Assembly: GCA_011050685.1 (NCBI GenBank)
Contig: DRFF01000083.1
Coordinates: 41,422-105,421, forward strand
Length of the DNA: 64,000 nt
Direction: 5' to 3'
Source of the DNA: Aurantimonas coralicida
GTDB lineage: Bacteria; Pseudomonadota; Alphaproteobacteria; Rhizobiales; Rhizobiaceae
Shown in pieces: positions 17,900 through 26,917 of the stretch. Numbering within the stretch: the stretch's first letter is position 1; each line of letters starts with the position of its first letter. The notes below the pieces were generated by a model that saw nothing but the letters and a program-made list of their open reading frames with translations, was not told the DNA's origin and ran no database searches. Both the position numbers and the translations under genes were made by a program.

Positions 17900-20767
17900 A
17901 TGACCATGCTCGAGGCCAGCCCCGCCCAGCCGAGCCTCCTGCCGTTCGTCGAGACCGGCGAGCAGGTCCAACTCGACGGCATCCTCGACGTCGAGATGCT
18001 GCGATCGGGGCTCGCGTCGATCGCCGAAAAGGACTCTTCCGGCGGCGCTTCGACGGCGGCGCGGGCCGAAGTTCTGGCGCTGCTCAAGGAAACCATCCGC
18101 CACGGTCGGACGATGATCGAGGAGATGCTGTTCGAGGATGGCGGCGGCCTCTTGTGCGCCCAGCGGCTCGCCTCGTTGCAGGACGCGGTGATCCGGGAAA
18201 TCCACGACTTCGCTCTGCGCTACGTCTTTCCCTCGGCGAATCTGTCCTCCGGCGAGCGTATGGCGATCTTGGCGGTCGGCGGTTACGGCCGCGGCACGCT
18301 CGCGCCCGGATCCGACGTCGATCTGTTGTTTCTCCTGCCCTACAAGCAGACCGCGCTCGGTGAGCAGGTGGCCGAATATCTGCTCTATCTGCTGTGGGAT
18401 CTCGGCTTCAAGGTCGGGCACGCCACCCGCACGGTCGACGAATGCATCCGGCTGGCCCGCTCCGACTTCACCATCCGGACCTCGATCCTGGAACGCTGGC
18501 TGATCGCCGGCGCCGAGGAATTGCTGATCGAACTCGGCCAGCGCTTCGAGGCCGAAATCGTCGAGGGGACCAGCGAGGAGTTCATCGCCGCCAAGCTTGG
18601 TGAGCGCTCCGTCCGTCACGCCAAGACCGGCAACACCCGCTATCTGGTCGAGCCGAACGTCAAGGAAGGCAAGGGCGGCCTGCGCGATCTCAACACTCTG
18701 TTCTGGATCGCCAAATATCACTACCGGGTGAACTCCACCGAAGCGCTCGTCGAGGCCGGGGTGTTCTCGCGGCGGGAGGGACGGCTGTTCCATAAGGCCG
18801 AGGATTTCCTCTGGGCGGTGCGCTGCCACATGCATTTCGTCGCCGGCAAGGCGGAAGAACGGCTCTCCTTCGACCTGCAGCCGGAGATTGCCGCGCGTCT
18901 CGGCTACAACTCCCATCCGGGGTTGAAGGATGTCGAGCGCTTCATGAAGCACTACTTCCTGATCGCCAAGGACGTCGGCGATCTGACGCGCATCTTCTGC
19001 GCGGCGCTGGAAGAGCAGCACGCCAAGACCGCCCCGGGCCTCCGAGGCTTCGTGCGCAGCTTGCGCAATAGGGCCAGGAAAATCCCCGGCACGCTCGCCT
19101 TTCATATCGACAACAACCGCATCAACGTCACCGGGCCGAACGTCTTCCGCGACGACCCGGTGAATCTGATACGGATCTTCCGGCTCGCGGCACTGCATGA
19201 GCTGGAATACCACCCGGACGCGCTGAAACTGATCCGCCGGTCGATCCGGCTGGTCAACGCCGATCTGCGGGAGGATCGGGATGCCAACAGCCTGTTCCTC
19301 GACGTTCTCACCGACCCGGTCGACCCGGAGCTGCATCTGCGCCGGATGAACGAAGCCGGCGTACTCGGACGATTCATCCCGGATTTTGGCAAGATCGTCG
19401 CGATGATGCAGTTCAATATGTACCACCACTATACGGTGGACGAGCATCTGCTGCGCTCGATCGCCACATTGTCGCGGATGGAGCGCGGGGAACTCGCCGA
19501 CGAAGTGCCGATGTCCACGGGGTTCATGCGCACGCCGAAGGACCGCACGCCGCTCTACGTGGCGTTGCTTCTCCACGACGTCGCCAAGGGCCGGCCGGAA
19601 GATCACTCGGTCGCCGGCGCCAGGATCGCCCGCGAATTATGCCCGCGCCTCGGCCTCGACGAGCGCGAGACGGATCTCGTCGCCTGGCTGATCGAGGACC
19701 ATCTGGTGATGTCGATGACGGCGCAGCAGCGCGATCTCAACGACCGCAAGACGATCCTCGATTTCGCCGAACGGGTGCGCACGCTCGACCGGTTGAAGCT
19801 GTTGACGGTGTTGACGGTCTGCGACATCCGCGCCGTCGGACCCGGCGTCTGGAATGGCTGGAAGGGTCAGCTCTTGCGGACGCTCTACATGGAGACCGAA
19901 CCGACGCTGACCGGGGGCTTCACCCAGTCGTCGCGGGGCGAGCGGATCGCTCTCGCGCGCGCGGTTTTGGCCGAGCGGCTGGCAGCCTGGCCTGCACTCG
20001 AGCGACAGGTCTATCTCGATCTGCACTATCCCAATTATTTCCTCACCGCCCCGCTCGAGGATCAGGTCCGCCACGCCGAGTTCATTCGAACCGCCAAGGC
20101 CGACCAGCCGCTTGCCACCAGCGTACGGACCGACAAGTTCCACGAGGTGACCGAGATCATGGTGCTGGCGCCGGATCATCCGCGGCTGTTGTCGCTGCTG
20201 GCGGGCGCCTGTGCCGGGGCCGGGGCCAACATCGCCGACGCGCAGATCTTCACCATGTCCGACGGAAGGGCGCTGGACGTCATGGTGCTCAACCGCGAAT
20301 TCGTGTCCGACGATGACGAGATCCGCCGCGCCCAGCGAATCTGCGACAACATCGCCAAGCTGCTGCAGGGGAGCGAGATGCCGGCGAACCTCATCGCGCA
20401 GCGCAAGCCTTTGCGCAAGACGACGCTGTTTCCGGTCAAGCCGCGGGTCAGCGTCGACAACGATTTGTCGAACCAGTTCAGCGTCATCGAGGTCGAGGGG
20501 CTGGACCGCCCGGGCCTTCTGTCGGACGTCACCGGCGCGATTTCCGACCTCAATCTGGACATTCGCTCGGCCCATATCTCGACCTATGGCGAAAAGGTCG
20601 TCGACGTCTTCTACGTCACCGATCTGATCGGCACCAAGATCACCAGTGAGACGCGGATCGAGCGTATCGAGGCGCGCCTGACGCGCGTTCTGGAAAGCTC
20701 CGAGGGCGAAATGTCCTCGTCCGTCGTCATGTCATCCCCTCGCGCTTTCGGCATACCCCATCGATGA
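17900..20767 (+). CDS. glnD: Bifunctional PII uridylyltransferase/uridylyl-removing enzyme GlnD
   Basis: Nitrogen sensor that uridylylates PII proteins when glutamine is low and removes UMP when it is high. The 955-residue product has the nucleotidyltransferase motif GGYGRGTLAPGSDVDLLFLL near residue 130 and an HD domain (LLHDVAKGRPEDHS near 555) for UMP removal. Two C-terminal ACT domains sense glutamine (EIMVLAPDHPRLLSLLAGA near 755 and EVEGLDRPGLLSDVTGAI near 865). Its last bases overlap the murJ start in an ATGA junction. Together with rpoN in the same window it covers upper and lower levels of nitrogen control. Confidence 0.98.
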   Translation: MTMLEASPAQPSLLPFVETGEQVQLDGILDVEMLRSGLASIAEKDSSGGASTAARAEVLALLKETIRHGRTMIEEMLFEDGGGLLCAQRLASLQDAVIREIHDFALRYVFPSANLSSGERMAILAVGGYGRGTLAPGSDVDLLFLLPYKQTALGEQVAEYLLYLLWDLGFKVGHATRTVDECIRLARSDFTIRTSILERWLIAGAEELLIELGQRFEAEIVEGTSEEFIAAKLGERSVRHAKTGNTRYLVEPNVKEGKGGLRDLNTLFWIAKYHYRVNSTEALVEAGVFSRREGRLFHKAEDFLWAVRCHMHFVAGKAEERLSFDLQPEIAARLGYNSHPGLKDVERFMKHYFLIAKDVGDLTRIFCAALEEQHAKTAPGLRGFVRSLRNRARKIPGTLAFHIDNNRINVTGPNVFRDDPVNLIRIFRLAALHELEYHPDALKLIRRSIRLVNADLREDRDANSLFLDVLTDPVDPELHLRRMNEAGVLGRFIPDFGKIVAMMQFNMYHHYTVDEHLLRSIATLSRMERGELADEVPMSTGFMRTPKDRTPLYVALLLHDVAKGRPEDHSVAGARIARELCPRLGLDERETDLVAWLIEDHLVMSMTAQQRDLNDRKTILDFAERVRTLDRLKLLTVLTVCDIRAVGPGVWNGWKGQLLRTLYMETEPTLTGGFTQSSRGERIALARAVLAERLAAWPALERQVYLDLHYPNYFLTAPLEDQVRHAEFIRTAKADQPLATSVRTDKFHEVTEIMVLAPDHPRLLSLLAGACAGAGANIADAQIFTMSDGRALDVMVLNREFVSDDDEIRRAQRICDNIAKLLQGSEMPANLIAQRKPLRKTTLFPVKPRVSVDNDLSNQFSVIEVEGLDRPGLLSDVTGAISDLNLDIRSAHISTYGEKVVDVFYVTDLIGTKITSETRIERIEARLTRVLESSEGEMSSSVVMSSPRAFGIPHR

Positions 20768-22374
20768 GCCTGCTTTCCAAGTTTGCAACGGTCGGCGGCG
20801 CGACGCTCGTCTCCCGCATTTTCGGCTTTGGCCGCGAGATGATGATGGCCTCCGCCCTTGGCGTTGGCCCGGTGGCGGATGCGTTCAACCTCGCCTTCCG
20901 CTTTCCGAACCTGTTTCGCCGGCTGTTCGCCGAGGGCGCCTTCAACGCCGCCTTCATTCCGCTGTTCGCGCGGTCTTTGGAGGAGGAAGGCGAGGAGGGT
21001 GCCCGGGGCTTCGCCAACGAAGTGTTCTCGACGCTGTTCACGATCCTCGTGGCTGTGACCGTGCTGGCGATGATCTTCATGCCGTTCCTGGTCAAGACGA
21101 TCATCGCGCCGGGTCTCGCGGTCTGCATCGACGACCCGGCGGCCGGCGGCAACGTGATCTCCTGTGCCGCGCGCTACGACATCACCGTGACCTTCTCGCG
21201 CATCATGTTTCCCTATCTCGCCTGCATGTCGCTGATGGCGATGGTGTCGGGTATCCTCAACGCCTTTCGCCGCTTCTTTGCCGCGGCGGTGGCGCCGACG
21301 CTGTTGAACTTTATCCTGATCGGCGTCCTTGGCTGGGCGCTCTGGGATGGCGCCGACAAGGCGACGATCGGCTTCCTGATGAGCTGGGGCGTGTTGATCG
21401 CCGGATTCGCCCAACTCGCCATGGTGGTCGTGGCCATGCGCATGGCCGGCTTCAGCGTCGCGCTGCGGTGGCCGCGTTGGACCAAGCGGCTGAAGCGGCT
21501 TCTGGTTCTGGCCGGCCCAGCCGCGCTGATCGGCGGCATCACCCAGATCAACCTCTTCGTCGGTCAGGCGATCGCCTCCTTCAAGCCGGGCGCTGTCTCC
21601 ACCCTGCAATACGCCGACCGGCCCTATCAGCTGCCGCTTGGCATGGTCGGTATCGCGATCGGCGTCGTGCTCCTGCCGGAGCTGGCGCGGGCGCTTAAGG
21701 CGGGACGGCTGCGGGAAGCCCAGCACACCCAGAACCGCAGCCTGGAATTCGCGCTGTTCCTGACGTTGCCGGCCGCCGTCGCCCTGTTCATCATTCCCGA
21801 ACCGATCATCCGCGTCCTCTACGAGCGCGGCGCCTTCGACGCGGCCGCGACCCCGGCCGTGGCGGCGGTGTTGGGCCTTTATGCCCTCGGCCTGCCGGCC
21901 TTCGTCATGGCCAAGGTGTTCACGCCCGGCTATTTCGCTCGCGAGGATACGAGGACGCCGATGATCGCGACGCTGATCTCGGCCGGCGCCAACATCGTTC
22001 TGTCACTCGTGCTGTTCTGGCTCATCGCCGAGCGCGGCATTGCGCTCGCCACCACCATCGCCGGCTGGCTGAATGCCGGTCTGCTGTTTGCCGGGCTGTA
22101 CCGAAAGGGATTGTGGGAGATCGACCGCGAGCTGGTGAAGCGCTCCGCTCTGGTGGTTCTCTCATCGCTGTTGATGGGGGCCGTGCTCGTCCTGGAGATG
22201 ATCGAACTCGGCGACTGGCTGCGGCCGCAATCCCCCGTCACCACGCAGGCCTTCGCGATCGTTATTCTCGTGTCGTCGGCCATGGCGATCTATTTCGCGC
22301 TGGCGCTGGCCACCGGCGCGGCCGATCGCAAGCTGTTTCTGGCGGTGCTGAAGCGAAAGAAGCCGCAGGCCTGA
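20764..22374 (+). CDS. murJ: Lipid II flippase MurJ
   Basis: Inner-membrane protein that flips the peptidoglycan precursor lipid II to the periplasmic side. The 536-residue product is largely membrane helices, consistent with the 14-helix MOP-superfamily fold. The typical N-terminus is TLVSRIFGFGREMMMASALG, followed by ADAFNLAFRFPNLFRRLFAEG. It overlaps the glnD stop by 4 bases (ATGA), so translation is coupled. The glnD-murJ pair is conserved in alphaproteobacteria. Confidence 0.97.
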   Translation: MSLLSKFATVGGATLVSRIFGFGREMMMASALGVGPVADAFNLAFRFPNLFRRLFAEGAFNAAFIPLFARSLEEEGEEGARGFANEVFSTLFTILVAVTVLAMIFMPFLVKTIIAPGLAVCIDDPAAGGNVISCAARYDITVTFSRIMFPYLACMSLMAMVSGILNAFRRFFAAAVAPTLLNFILIGVLGWALWDGADKATIGFLMSWGVLIAGFAQLAMVVVAMRMAGFSVALRWPRWTKRLKRLLVLAGPAALIGGITQINLFVGQAIASFKPGAVSTLQYADRPYQLPLGMVGIAIGVVLLPELARALKAGRLREAQHTQNRSLEFALFLTLPAAVALFIIPEPIIRVLYERGAFDAAATPAVAAVLGLYALGLPAFVMAKVFTPGYFAREDTRTPMIATLISAGANIVLSLVLFWLIAERGIALATTIAGWLNAGLLFAGLYRKGLWEIDRELVKRSALVVLSSLLMGAVLVLEMIELGDWLRPQSPVTTQAFAIVILVSSAMAIYFALALATGAADRKLFLAVLKRKKPQA

Positions 22375-22480
22375 ACGGCGCCGCCGTCACCTGAGGTGAC
22401 TGGCGCTTGATCACGGCCGGCCCCTCAGCCATAACGCCTGCGATTTCCGATACCGCCGCGATCCTTTGGAGCCGCCGACC

Positions 22481-23548
22481 ATGAGCGACATCACCCCCCG
22501 CGTCTTCTCCGGCGTGCAGCCGACCGGCAATCTGCATCTCGGCAATTATCTCGGTGCGATCAAAAAGTTCGTCGCCCTGCAGGAGAGCCATGACTGCCTC
22601 TATTGCGTCGTCGACCTGCACGCGATCACCGCGCAGCTCGTCCAGGACGATTTACCGGGACAGATCCGTTCGATCACCGCGGCCTTCCTGGCGGCCGGCA
22701 TCGATCCGAACAAGCACATCGTCTTCAACCAGAGCCGGGTCTCTGGCCACGCGGAGCTCGCCTGGATCTTTAACTGCGTCGCCCGCGTCGGCTGGATGAA
22801 CCGGATGACCCAGTTCAAGGAAAAGGCCGGCAAGGACCGCGAGAACGCCTCGCTCGGCCTCTTGGCCTATCCGAGCCTGATGGCGGCCGACATTCTGTTG
22901 TATCGCGCGACCCATGTCCCGGTCGGCGACGACCAGAAGCAGCATCTGGAGCTCACCCGCGACATCGCCGCGAAGTTCAATTTCGACTTTGCCGAGCGCA
23001 TCGAAACGGCCGGGCTCGCGGTGCCGATCACCGGAGGCGAGGAAAGCACCGCGGGCTATTTCCCGATCACCGAGCCGCTGATCGAAGGGTCGGCGACCCG
23101 GATCATGAGCCTCAAGGATGGGGCCAAGAAGATGTCGAAGTCGGACCCTTCGGATTTGTCGCGGATCAATCTGACCGACGATGCCGACGCCATCGCCAAG
23201 AAGATCCGCAAGGCCAAGACCGATCCCGACGCGCTTCCCTCCGAGGTGGACGGCCTGAAGGAGCGGCCCGAGGCCGACAATCTGGTCGGCATCTTCGCCG
23301 CCCTCGCCGAGCGGTCGAAGGGCGATGTGCTGGCCGAATATGGCGGCCGGCAGTTTTCCGAGTTCAAGCCGGCCCTGGCGGAACTCGCCGTCGACATCCT
23401 CGCGCCGATCAGCGGTGAGATGCGCCGCTATCTCGCCGATCCCTCGCATATCGACGCGGTTTTGAAAGACGGCGGCGAGCGCGCGGGCGCTATCGCGGAC
23501 GCGACGATGAAGGACGTCAAGGACATCGTCGGCTTCCTGCGCAATTGA
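22481..23548 (+). CDS. trpS: Tryptophan-tRNA ligase
   Basis: Charges tRNA-Trp. The 355-residue product is a class I synthetase with the HIGH-like motif in [18 protein letters not shown] near the N-terminus and a perfect KMSKS loop (KKMSKSDPS, near residue 210). The ATG at 22481 matches the family start ([11 protein letters not shown]) and has GGAG about 9 bases upstream. It follows murJ by 106 bases. Confidence 0.97.
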   Translation: MSDITPRVFSGVQPTGNLHLGNYLGAIKKFVALQESHDCLYCVVDLHAITAQLVQDDLPGQIRSITAAFLAAGIDPNKHIVFNQSRVSGHAELAWIFNCVARVGWMNRMTQFKEKAGKDRENASLGLLAYPSLMAADILLYRATHVPVGDDQKQHLELTRDIAAKFNFDFAERIETAGLAVPITGGEESTAGYFPITEPLIEGSATRIMSLKDGAKKMSKSDPSDLSRINLTDDADAIAKKIRKAKTDPDALPSEVDGLKERPEADNLVGIFAALAERSKGDVLAEYGGRQFSEFKPALAELAVDILAPISGEMRRYLADPSHIDAVLKDGGERAGAIADATMKDVKDIVGFLRN

Positions 23549-23624
23549 TCCGCGGGCCGACGATCTCTCGCGCTTCCGACCCCGCCAGCTTATAGTGAAG
23601 GGAACGGGAACGCGGGAGCCGGTC

Positions 23625-23882
23625 ATGGCCGACGAAAAGCTGACTTTGACGCTCGAGGGCAAGGCGGCCGAAAAACTCGCCACGCTCGCGATGGAATCCG
23701 GGCATAGCCCAGCCGTTTATGCGGCTTTGATGATCGAGGATTACTTCGAACGCGAGATGGCGGAAATCGGCGCCTTGAAAGCGGCGGTCAAGAGCGCCGA
23801 CGAGGGCAATTTGGTGCCGCATGAGGAGGTGGTTCGCCGACTTCGGGCCGCGATCGATCGCGCGGGCCAAGACGCCGCCTAA
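23625..23882 (+). CDS. ParD/RHH-like antitoxin
   Basis: Predicted 85-residue antitoxin. The N-terminus (EKLTLTLEGKAAEKLATLAM) resembles a ribbon-helix-helix DNA-binding domain, and the acidic and helical remainder would wrap the toxin. Its TAA stop shares a base with the ATG of the downstream ParE-like gene, the classic antitoxin-first layout. Such pairs usually repress their own promoter. The ATG at 23625 has a GGGAG site upstream. Family assignment is from pattern and context. Confidence 0.7.
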   Translation: MADEKLTLTLEGKAAEKLATLAMESGHSPAVYAALMIEDYFEREMAEIGALKAAVKSADEGNLVPHEEVVRRLRAAIDRAGQDAA

Positions 23883-24160
23883 TGAGACGAACCGTCTGGG
23901 AGGACGATGCGTCGAAGGAATTGGAAGCAGCGGTATTTTATATCGCGCTTAGGGACCGGGCTGCGGCGCTGCGTGTCGAGCGGCGGGTTCTCGATGCGGT
24001 CGCCCTCCTGGCTCGGCATCCGATTGGCCGACCCTCGAAAATGTCGGGCGTTTCCCAGAAGCTGGTTCTGAAAACCCCCTATCTCATCGTCTATCGTGCG
24101 ACCGACACGACACTGACCGTTCTGCGGGTTCTGCATCAAAGCCGCGACTGGCCGCCGTAA
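23882..24160 (+). CDS. RelE/ParE-superfamily toxin
   Basis: A 92-residue protein with the ParE pattern: an N-terminal strand-helix (TVWEDDASKELEAAVFYIA), a middle LARHPIGRPSKMSG loop and C-terminal strands YLIVYRATDTTLTVLRVLHQSRDWP, where the R-V-L-H-x-x-R-D-W ending is characteristic. ParE members poison DNA gyrase and RelE members cleave mRNA; the sequence fits ParE better. It starts on the last base of the antitoxin stop. Confidence 0.8.
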   Translation: MRRTVWEDDASKELEAAVFYIALRDRAAALRVERRVLDAVALLARHPIGRPSKMSGVSQKLVLKTPYLIVYRATDTTLTVLRVLHQSRDWPP

Positions 24161-24273
24161 CCCGACGCGAACTGACATTTTCGGCCTGTGATCCGGCGTC
24201 GGTCCGATCCTCTCAACGCGCCGGCCACCACCACCATCTTGCCGTCCGGCCCCGGCGCTGCCATCTTGCCGCC

Positions 24274-24765
24274 ATGGTATCAAGACGCATCGGTCGGGAC
24301 GCCGGCGGCAAACGCAAGTTCCTCGCCATCATCGACGAAACCCCCGAATGCGGGCGCGCGGCGGCGTATGCCGCGTATCGCGCCAAGGCGAGCGGCGGCG
24401 GCGCGGTGCTGCTCTACGTGATCGAGCCGGGAGACTTTCAGCATTGGCTCGGCGTCGAGAAGATCATGCGCGCCGAGGCGATCGAGGAGGCCGAGACGCG
24501 GCTGGCCAAGGTTGCCGACGAACTGCGCGAGAAGGTCGGGATCGAGCCCGAGTCCGTGGTGCGGGAAGGCACGATGATCGACGAGATCCACGCGCTGATC
24601 GAGGCCGATCGCGAGATCGCGATTCTCGTCCTGGCGGCCGGCGAGGCCTCCGAGGGGCCGGGGCCGCTGGTTTCTTCGGTGTCGGGCAAGGGCGCCGCGT
24701 TTCCGATCCCGGTGACGATCGTACCGGCGACGTTGACGGACGAGGATATCGCCAGCCTCTGTTGA
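24274..24765 (+). CDS. Universal stress protein (UspA family)
   Basis: A 163-residue single UspA domain, cytoplasmic. The first strand is KFLAIIDETPECGRAAAYAA, followed by AVLLYVIEPGDFQHW and a C-terminal FPIPVTIVPATLTDEDI. The usual ATP-binding glycine loop is not clear. It lies between the toxin gene and the NifU-like gene. Its ATG at 24274 lacks a strong ribosome-binding site; GTG or internal starts are possible. Confidence 0.8.
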   Translation: MVSRRIGRDAGGKRKFLAIIDETPECGRAAAYAAYRAKASGGGAVLLYVIEPGDFQHWLGVEKIMRAEAIEEAETRLAKVADELREKVGIEPESVVREGTMIDEIHALIEADREIAILVLAAGEASEGPGPLVSSVSGKGAAFPIPVTIVPATLTDEDIASLC

Positions 24766-24829
24766 TGATCGATCCGCCGCCTTATCTTGAGGTGACGTCT
24801 TGTTGCAGCGAGCGCAGCGCTGCTGTAAG

Positions 24830-24846
24830 TTTAGAACAATTCCAAA
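24830..24846. promoter_or_regulatory. Irr-box (ICE)-like palindrome upstream of the NifU-like gene
   Basis: TTTAGAA-CAA-TTCCAAA differs at one arm position from the palindrome TTTAGAA-N3-TTCTAAA described for Irr binding in rhizobia. It is centred 46 bases upstream of the ATG of the Fe-S scaffold gene, overlapping a weak promoter-like region, and the window also encodes Irr. Regulation is inferred. Confidence 0.55.
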
Positions 24847-24883
24847 GATTGCCGCGGCGTCGATGCTGCAAAAGGGGCGTGAC

Positions 24884-25456
24884 ATGTTCATCCAGACCGA
24901 AGTGACACCGAATCCCGCGACGCTGAAGTTCCTGCCGGGCCGCGTCGTCGTCGAAAACGGCACCATCGAATTCCGCTCGAACGAGGATGCCGAGCGTTCA
25001 CCGCTGGCCACCCGATTGATGGCCATCCCCGGCGTGACCAGCGTCTTCTTTGGCTATGATTTCGTCACCGTCACCAAGGACGGGCCGGACTGGCAGCACC
25101 TGAAACCGGCGATTCTCGCCGGACTGATGGAGCACTTCATGTCGAACGAGCCGGTCATGGCGGACATGGCCGCCGGCGAAGCGATGCCGGACGGGGAAGA
25201 GTTCTTCGAGGAAAGCGATTCGAGCACCGTCGCGACCATCAAGGAACTGCTGGAAACCCGCGTTCGCCCGGCCGTGGCCCAGGACGGCGGCGACATCACC
25301 TTCCGCGGCTATCGCGACGGCACGGTGTATCTCAACATGCGCGGCGCCTGCGCCGGTTGCCCGTCCTCGACAGCGACGCTGAAGCACGGCATCCAGAACC
25401 TGTTGCGTCATTTCGTGCCCGAGGTCGAAGCGGTGGAGGCGGTCGAGGCCGCCTGA
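24884..25456 (+). CDS. NifU-like Fe-S cluster scaffold (Nfu family)
   Basis: Accepts and hands on Fe-S clusters to target proteins. The 190-residue product has the Nfu N-terminal domain (MFIQTEVTPNPATLKFLPG, residues 1-90) and a C-terminal NifU domain with the cluster-binding CxxC in MRGACAGCPSST. The ATG at 24884 has AAAGGGG 9 bases upstream; in-frame sequence before it is unlike the family. The Irr-box-like palindrome in its leader suggests iron-responsive control. Related rhizobial genes are, as I recall, called fssA. Confidence 0.93.
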   Translation: MFIQTEVTPNPATLKFLPGRVVVENGTIEFRSNEDAERSPLATRLMAIPGVTSVFFGYDFVTVTKDGPDWQHLKPAILAGLMEHFMSNEPVMADMAAGEAMPDGEEFFEESDSSTVATIKELLETRVRPAVAQDGGDITFRGYRDGTVYLNMRGACAGCPSSTATLKHGIQNLLRHFVPEVEAVEAVEAA

Positions 25457-25511
25457 TGCACCCGGAACGATTGTTGCGCCTTCGTCCCCGTCTTTCGCGC
25501 GTCGAGAGCGC

Positions 25512-26240
25512 ATGCTTGCGCAGATGACACCCCTGCTGTTGGCCATCGACACCGCCTTCGAGCGCTGTTCGGCGGGGCTCCTTGATCTTCGCTCCGGCGC
25601 AATCGTCGGGTGTGCCGAACCGGAGATCGGCAAGGGACACGCGGAACGGCTGATGGGGGTCGTCGACGCGGTCCTTGAAAGCGCCTCGGCTGGCTATGCG
25701 GACATTGCCAGGATCGCGGTCACGGTCGGACCCGGCTCGTTCACCGGGCTGAGGGTCGGCGTGTCGGCGGCGCGTGGCCTCGCGCTGGCGCTCGGCGTTC
25801 CAGCTATCGGCGTGACGACGCTGGAAGCGCTTGCGGCGCCCCATGTCGGTGGCGGCAAGCCGATCCTGTGCGTCCTCGACGCCAAGCGCGGCGAGGTTTA
25901 TGCGGCGCTCTTTAGCGCCGACGGGTTGCAGGTCGAAGCTCCGCGGGCGTTGCCGCCGCAGGCGCTCCAGGCCTTCGTCGCCGGTCTTTCGGAAGGCCAG
26001 ACGATCGGACTTGTCGGAACCGGCGCGGCGATCGCCGCGGCGGTTCTACAGCCGCGAGCCAGCGAAGTCCTGACGGATGAGGCACGCGTCGATATCGCTG
26101 TGCTGGCACGGCTTGCGGTAGGTCGCGAGGCGGGCGAGCCGCCGCGCCCGCTCTACCTGCGCGGCGCCGACGCGAAACCCGCTTCCGCGACGGCGGGTGT
26201 CGCCTTTGGGAGCGAAAGCACTCCTCAACTCTTGCTGTGA
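25512..26240 (+). CDS. tsaB: tRNA threonylcarbamoyladenosine biosynthesis protein TsaB
   Basis: Partner of TsaD in making t6A37 on ANN-reading tRNAs. The 242-residue product has an ASKHA-fold N-terminus (PLLLAIDTAFERCSAGL), the conserved ARIAVTVGPGSFTGLRVG and a degenerate C-terminal half without the metal ligands of TsaD, as expected. A second methionine at residue 5 is an alternative start. It precedes rimI, the usual neighbour. Confidence 0.94.
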   Translation: MLAQMTPLLLAIDTAFERCSAGLLDLRSGAIVGCAEPEIGKGHAERLMGVVDAVLESASAGYADIARIAVTVGPGSFTGLRVGVSAARGLALALGVPAIGVTTLEALAAPHVGGGKPILCVLDAKRGEVYAALFSADGLQVEAPRALPPQALQAFVAGLSEGQTIGLVGTGAAIAAAVLQPRASEVLTDEARVDIAVLARLAVGREAGEPPRPLYLRGADAKPASATAGVAFGSESTPQLLL

Positions 26241-26338
26241 TACTCTGTGTCGAGTGAAGCTTGCGGATCGGTTGGTCTCATTCGGCCGACAGCGCCGCTG
26301 ACACGGCGGAATGAGCGGGCAGAGAGGAAAGTGGGCCG

Positions 26339-26863
26339 ATGTACTGGTTTTTGCCCTGGACCTGGACGGTCTCGTTTCTGGACAGCTGGCTAAGCGGTCA
26401 GGAGATCGCTGCGGCGCCGCTGGAGGATTCCGATATCGACGCGGCGGCCGATCTCCACAGCGAAGCCTTCGATCATCCCTGGTCTGGCGATGAACTCGCC
26501 TCTCTCCTCAGCCAGAAGGGCGGTATCGGCATCGTCGCGCGACATGTCGGCCATCCGTCGGAGCCGCCGCTGGGCTTCGTTTTGGCCCGCAACATCGACG
26601 GTGAGGCGGAGATCCTGACGATCGCCGTCGCCAAGCGCGCGCGCAACCACGGCGTCGGCCGTCTCCTGATGGACCAGTTGCTGCAGCAGCTTTATGCCGA
26701 GGGCGCGGCGTCGCTGTTCCTCGAGGTCGACGAGGAGAACGCTTCGGCATTGAAGCTCTACCGCCGGTTGCGCTTCCAGGAGGTTGGCCGCCGGCCGGCC
26801 TATTACCGCCAGCCGGACGGCCGCACGACCAGCGCGTTGATGCTCAAGCGGACACTGAGATAG
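26339..26863 (+). CDS. rimI: Ribosomal protein S18 alanine N-acetyltransferase RimI
   Basis: GNAT acetyltransferase acting on the N-terminus of ribosomal protein S18. The 174-residue product has the acetyl-CoA-binding block AVAKRARNHGVGRLLMDQLL, then LFLEVDEENASALKLYRRL and FQEVGRRPAYYRQPDG, which are typical of RimI. About 25 extra N-terminal residues, rich in Trp and Phe, precede the GNAT fold and may be a start-site artefact or a real extension. It lies between tsaB and a plsC-type gene. Confidence 0.9.
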   Translation: MYWFLPWTWTVSFLDSWLSGQEIAAAPLEDSDIDAAADLHSEAFDHPWSGDELASLLSQKGGIGIVARHVGHPSEPPLGFVLARNIDGEAEILTIAVAKRARNHGVGRLLMDQLLQQLYAEGAASLFLEVDEENASALKLYRRLRFQEVGRRPAYYRQPDGRTTSALMLKRTLR

Positions 26864-26917
26864 CGGCGGCGGCGCCATGGCGTACAGGATGATGACCGCG
26901 CCACCGGGGGGTGAGCG

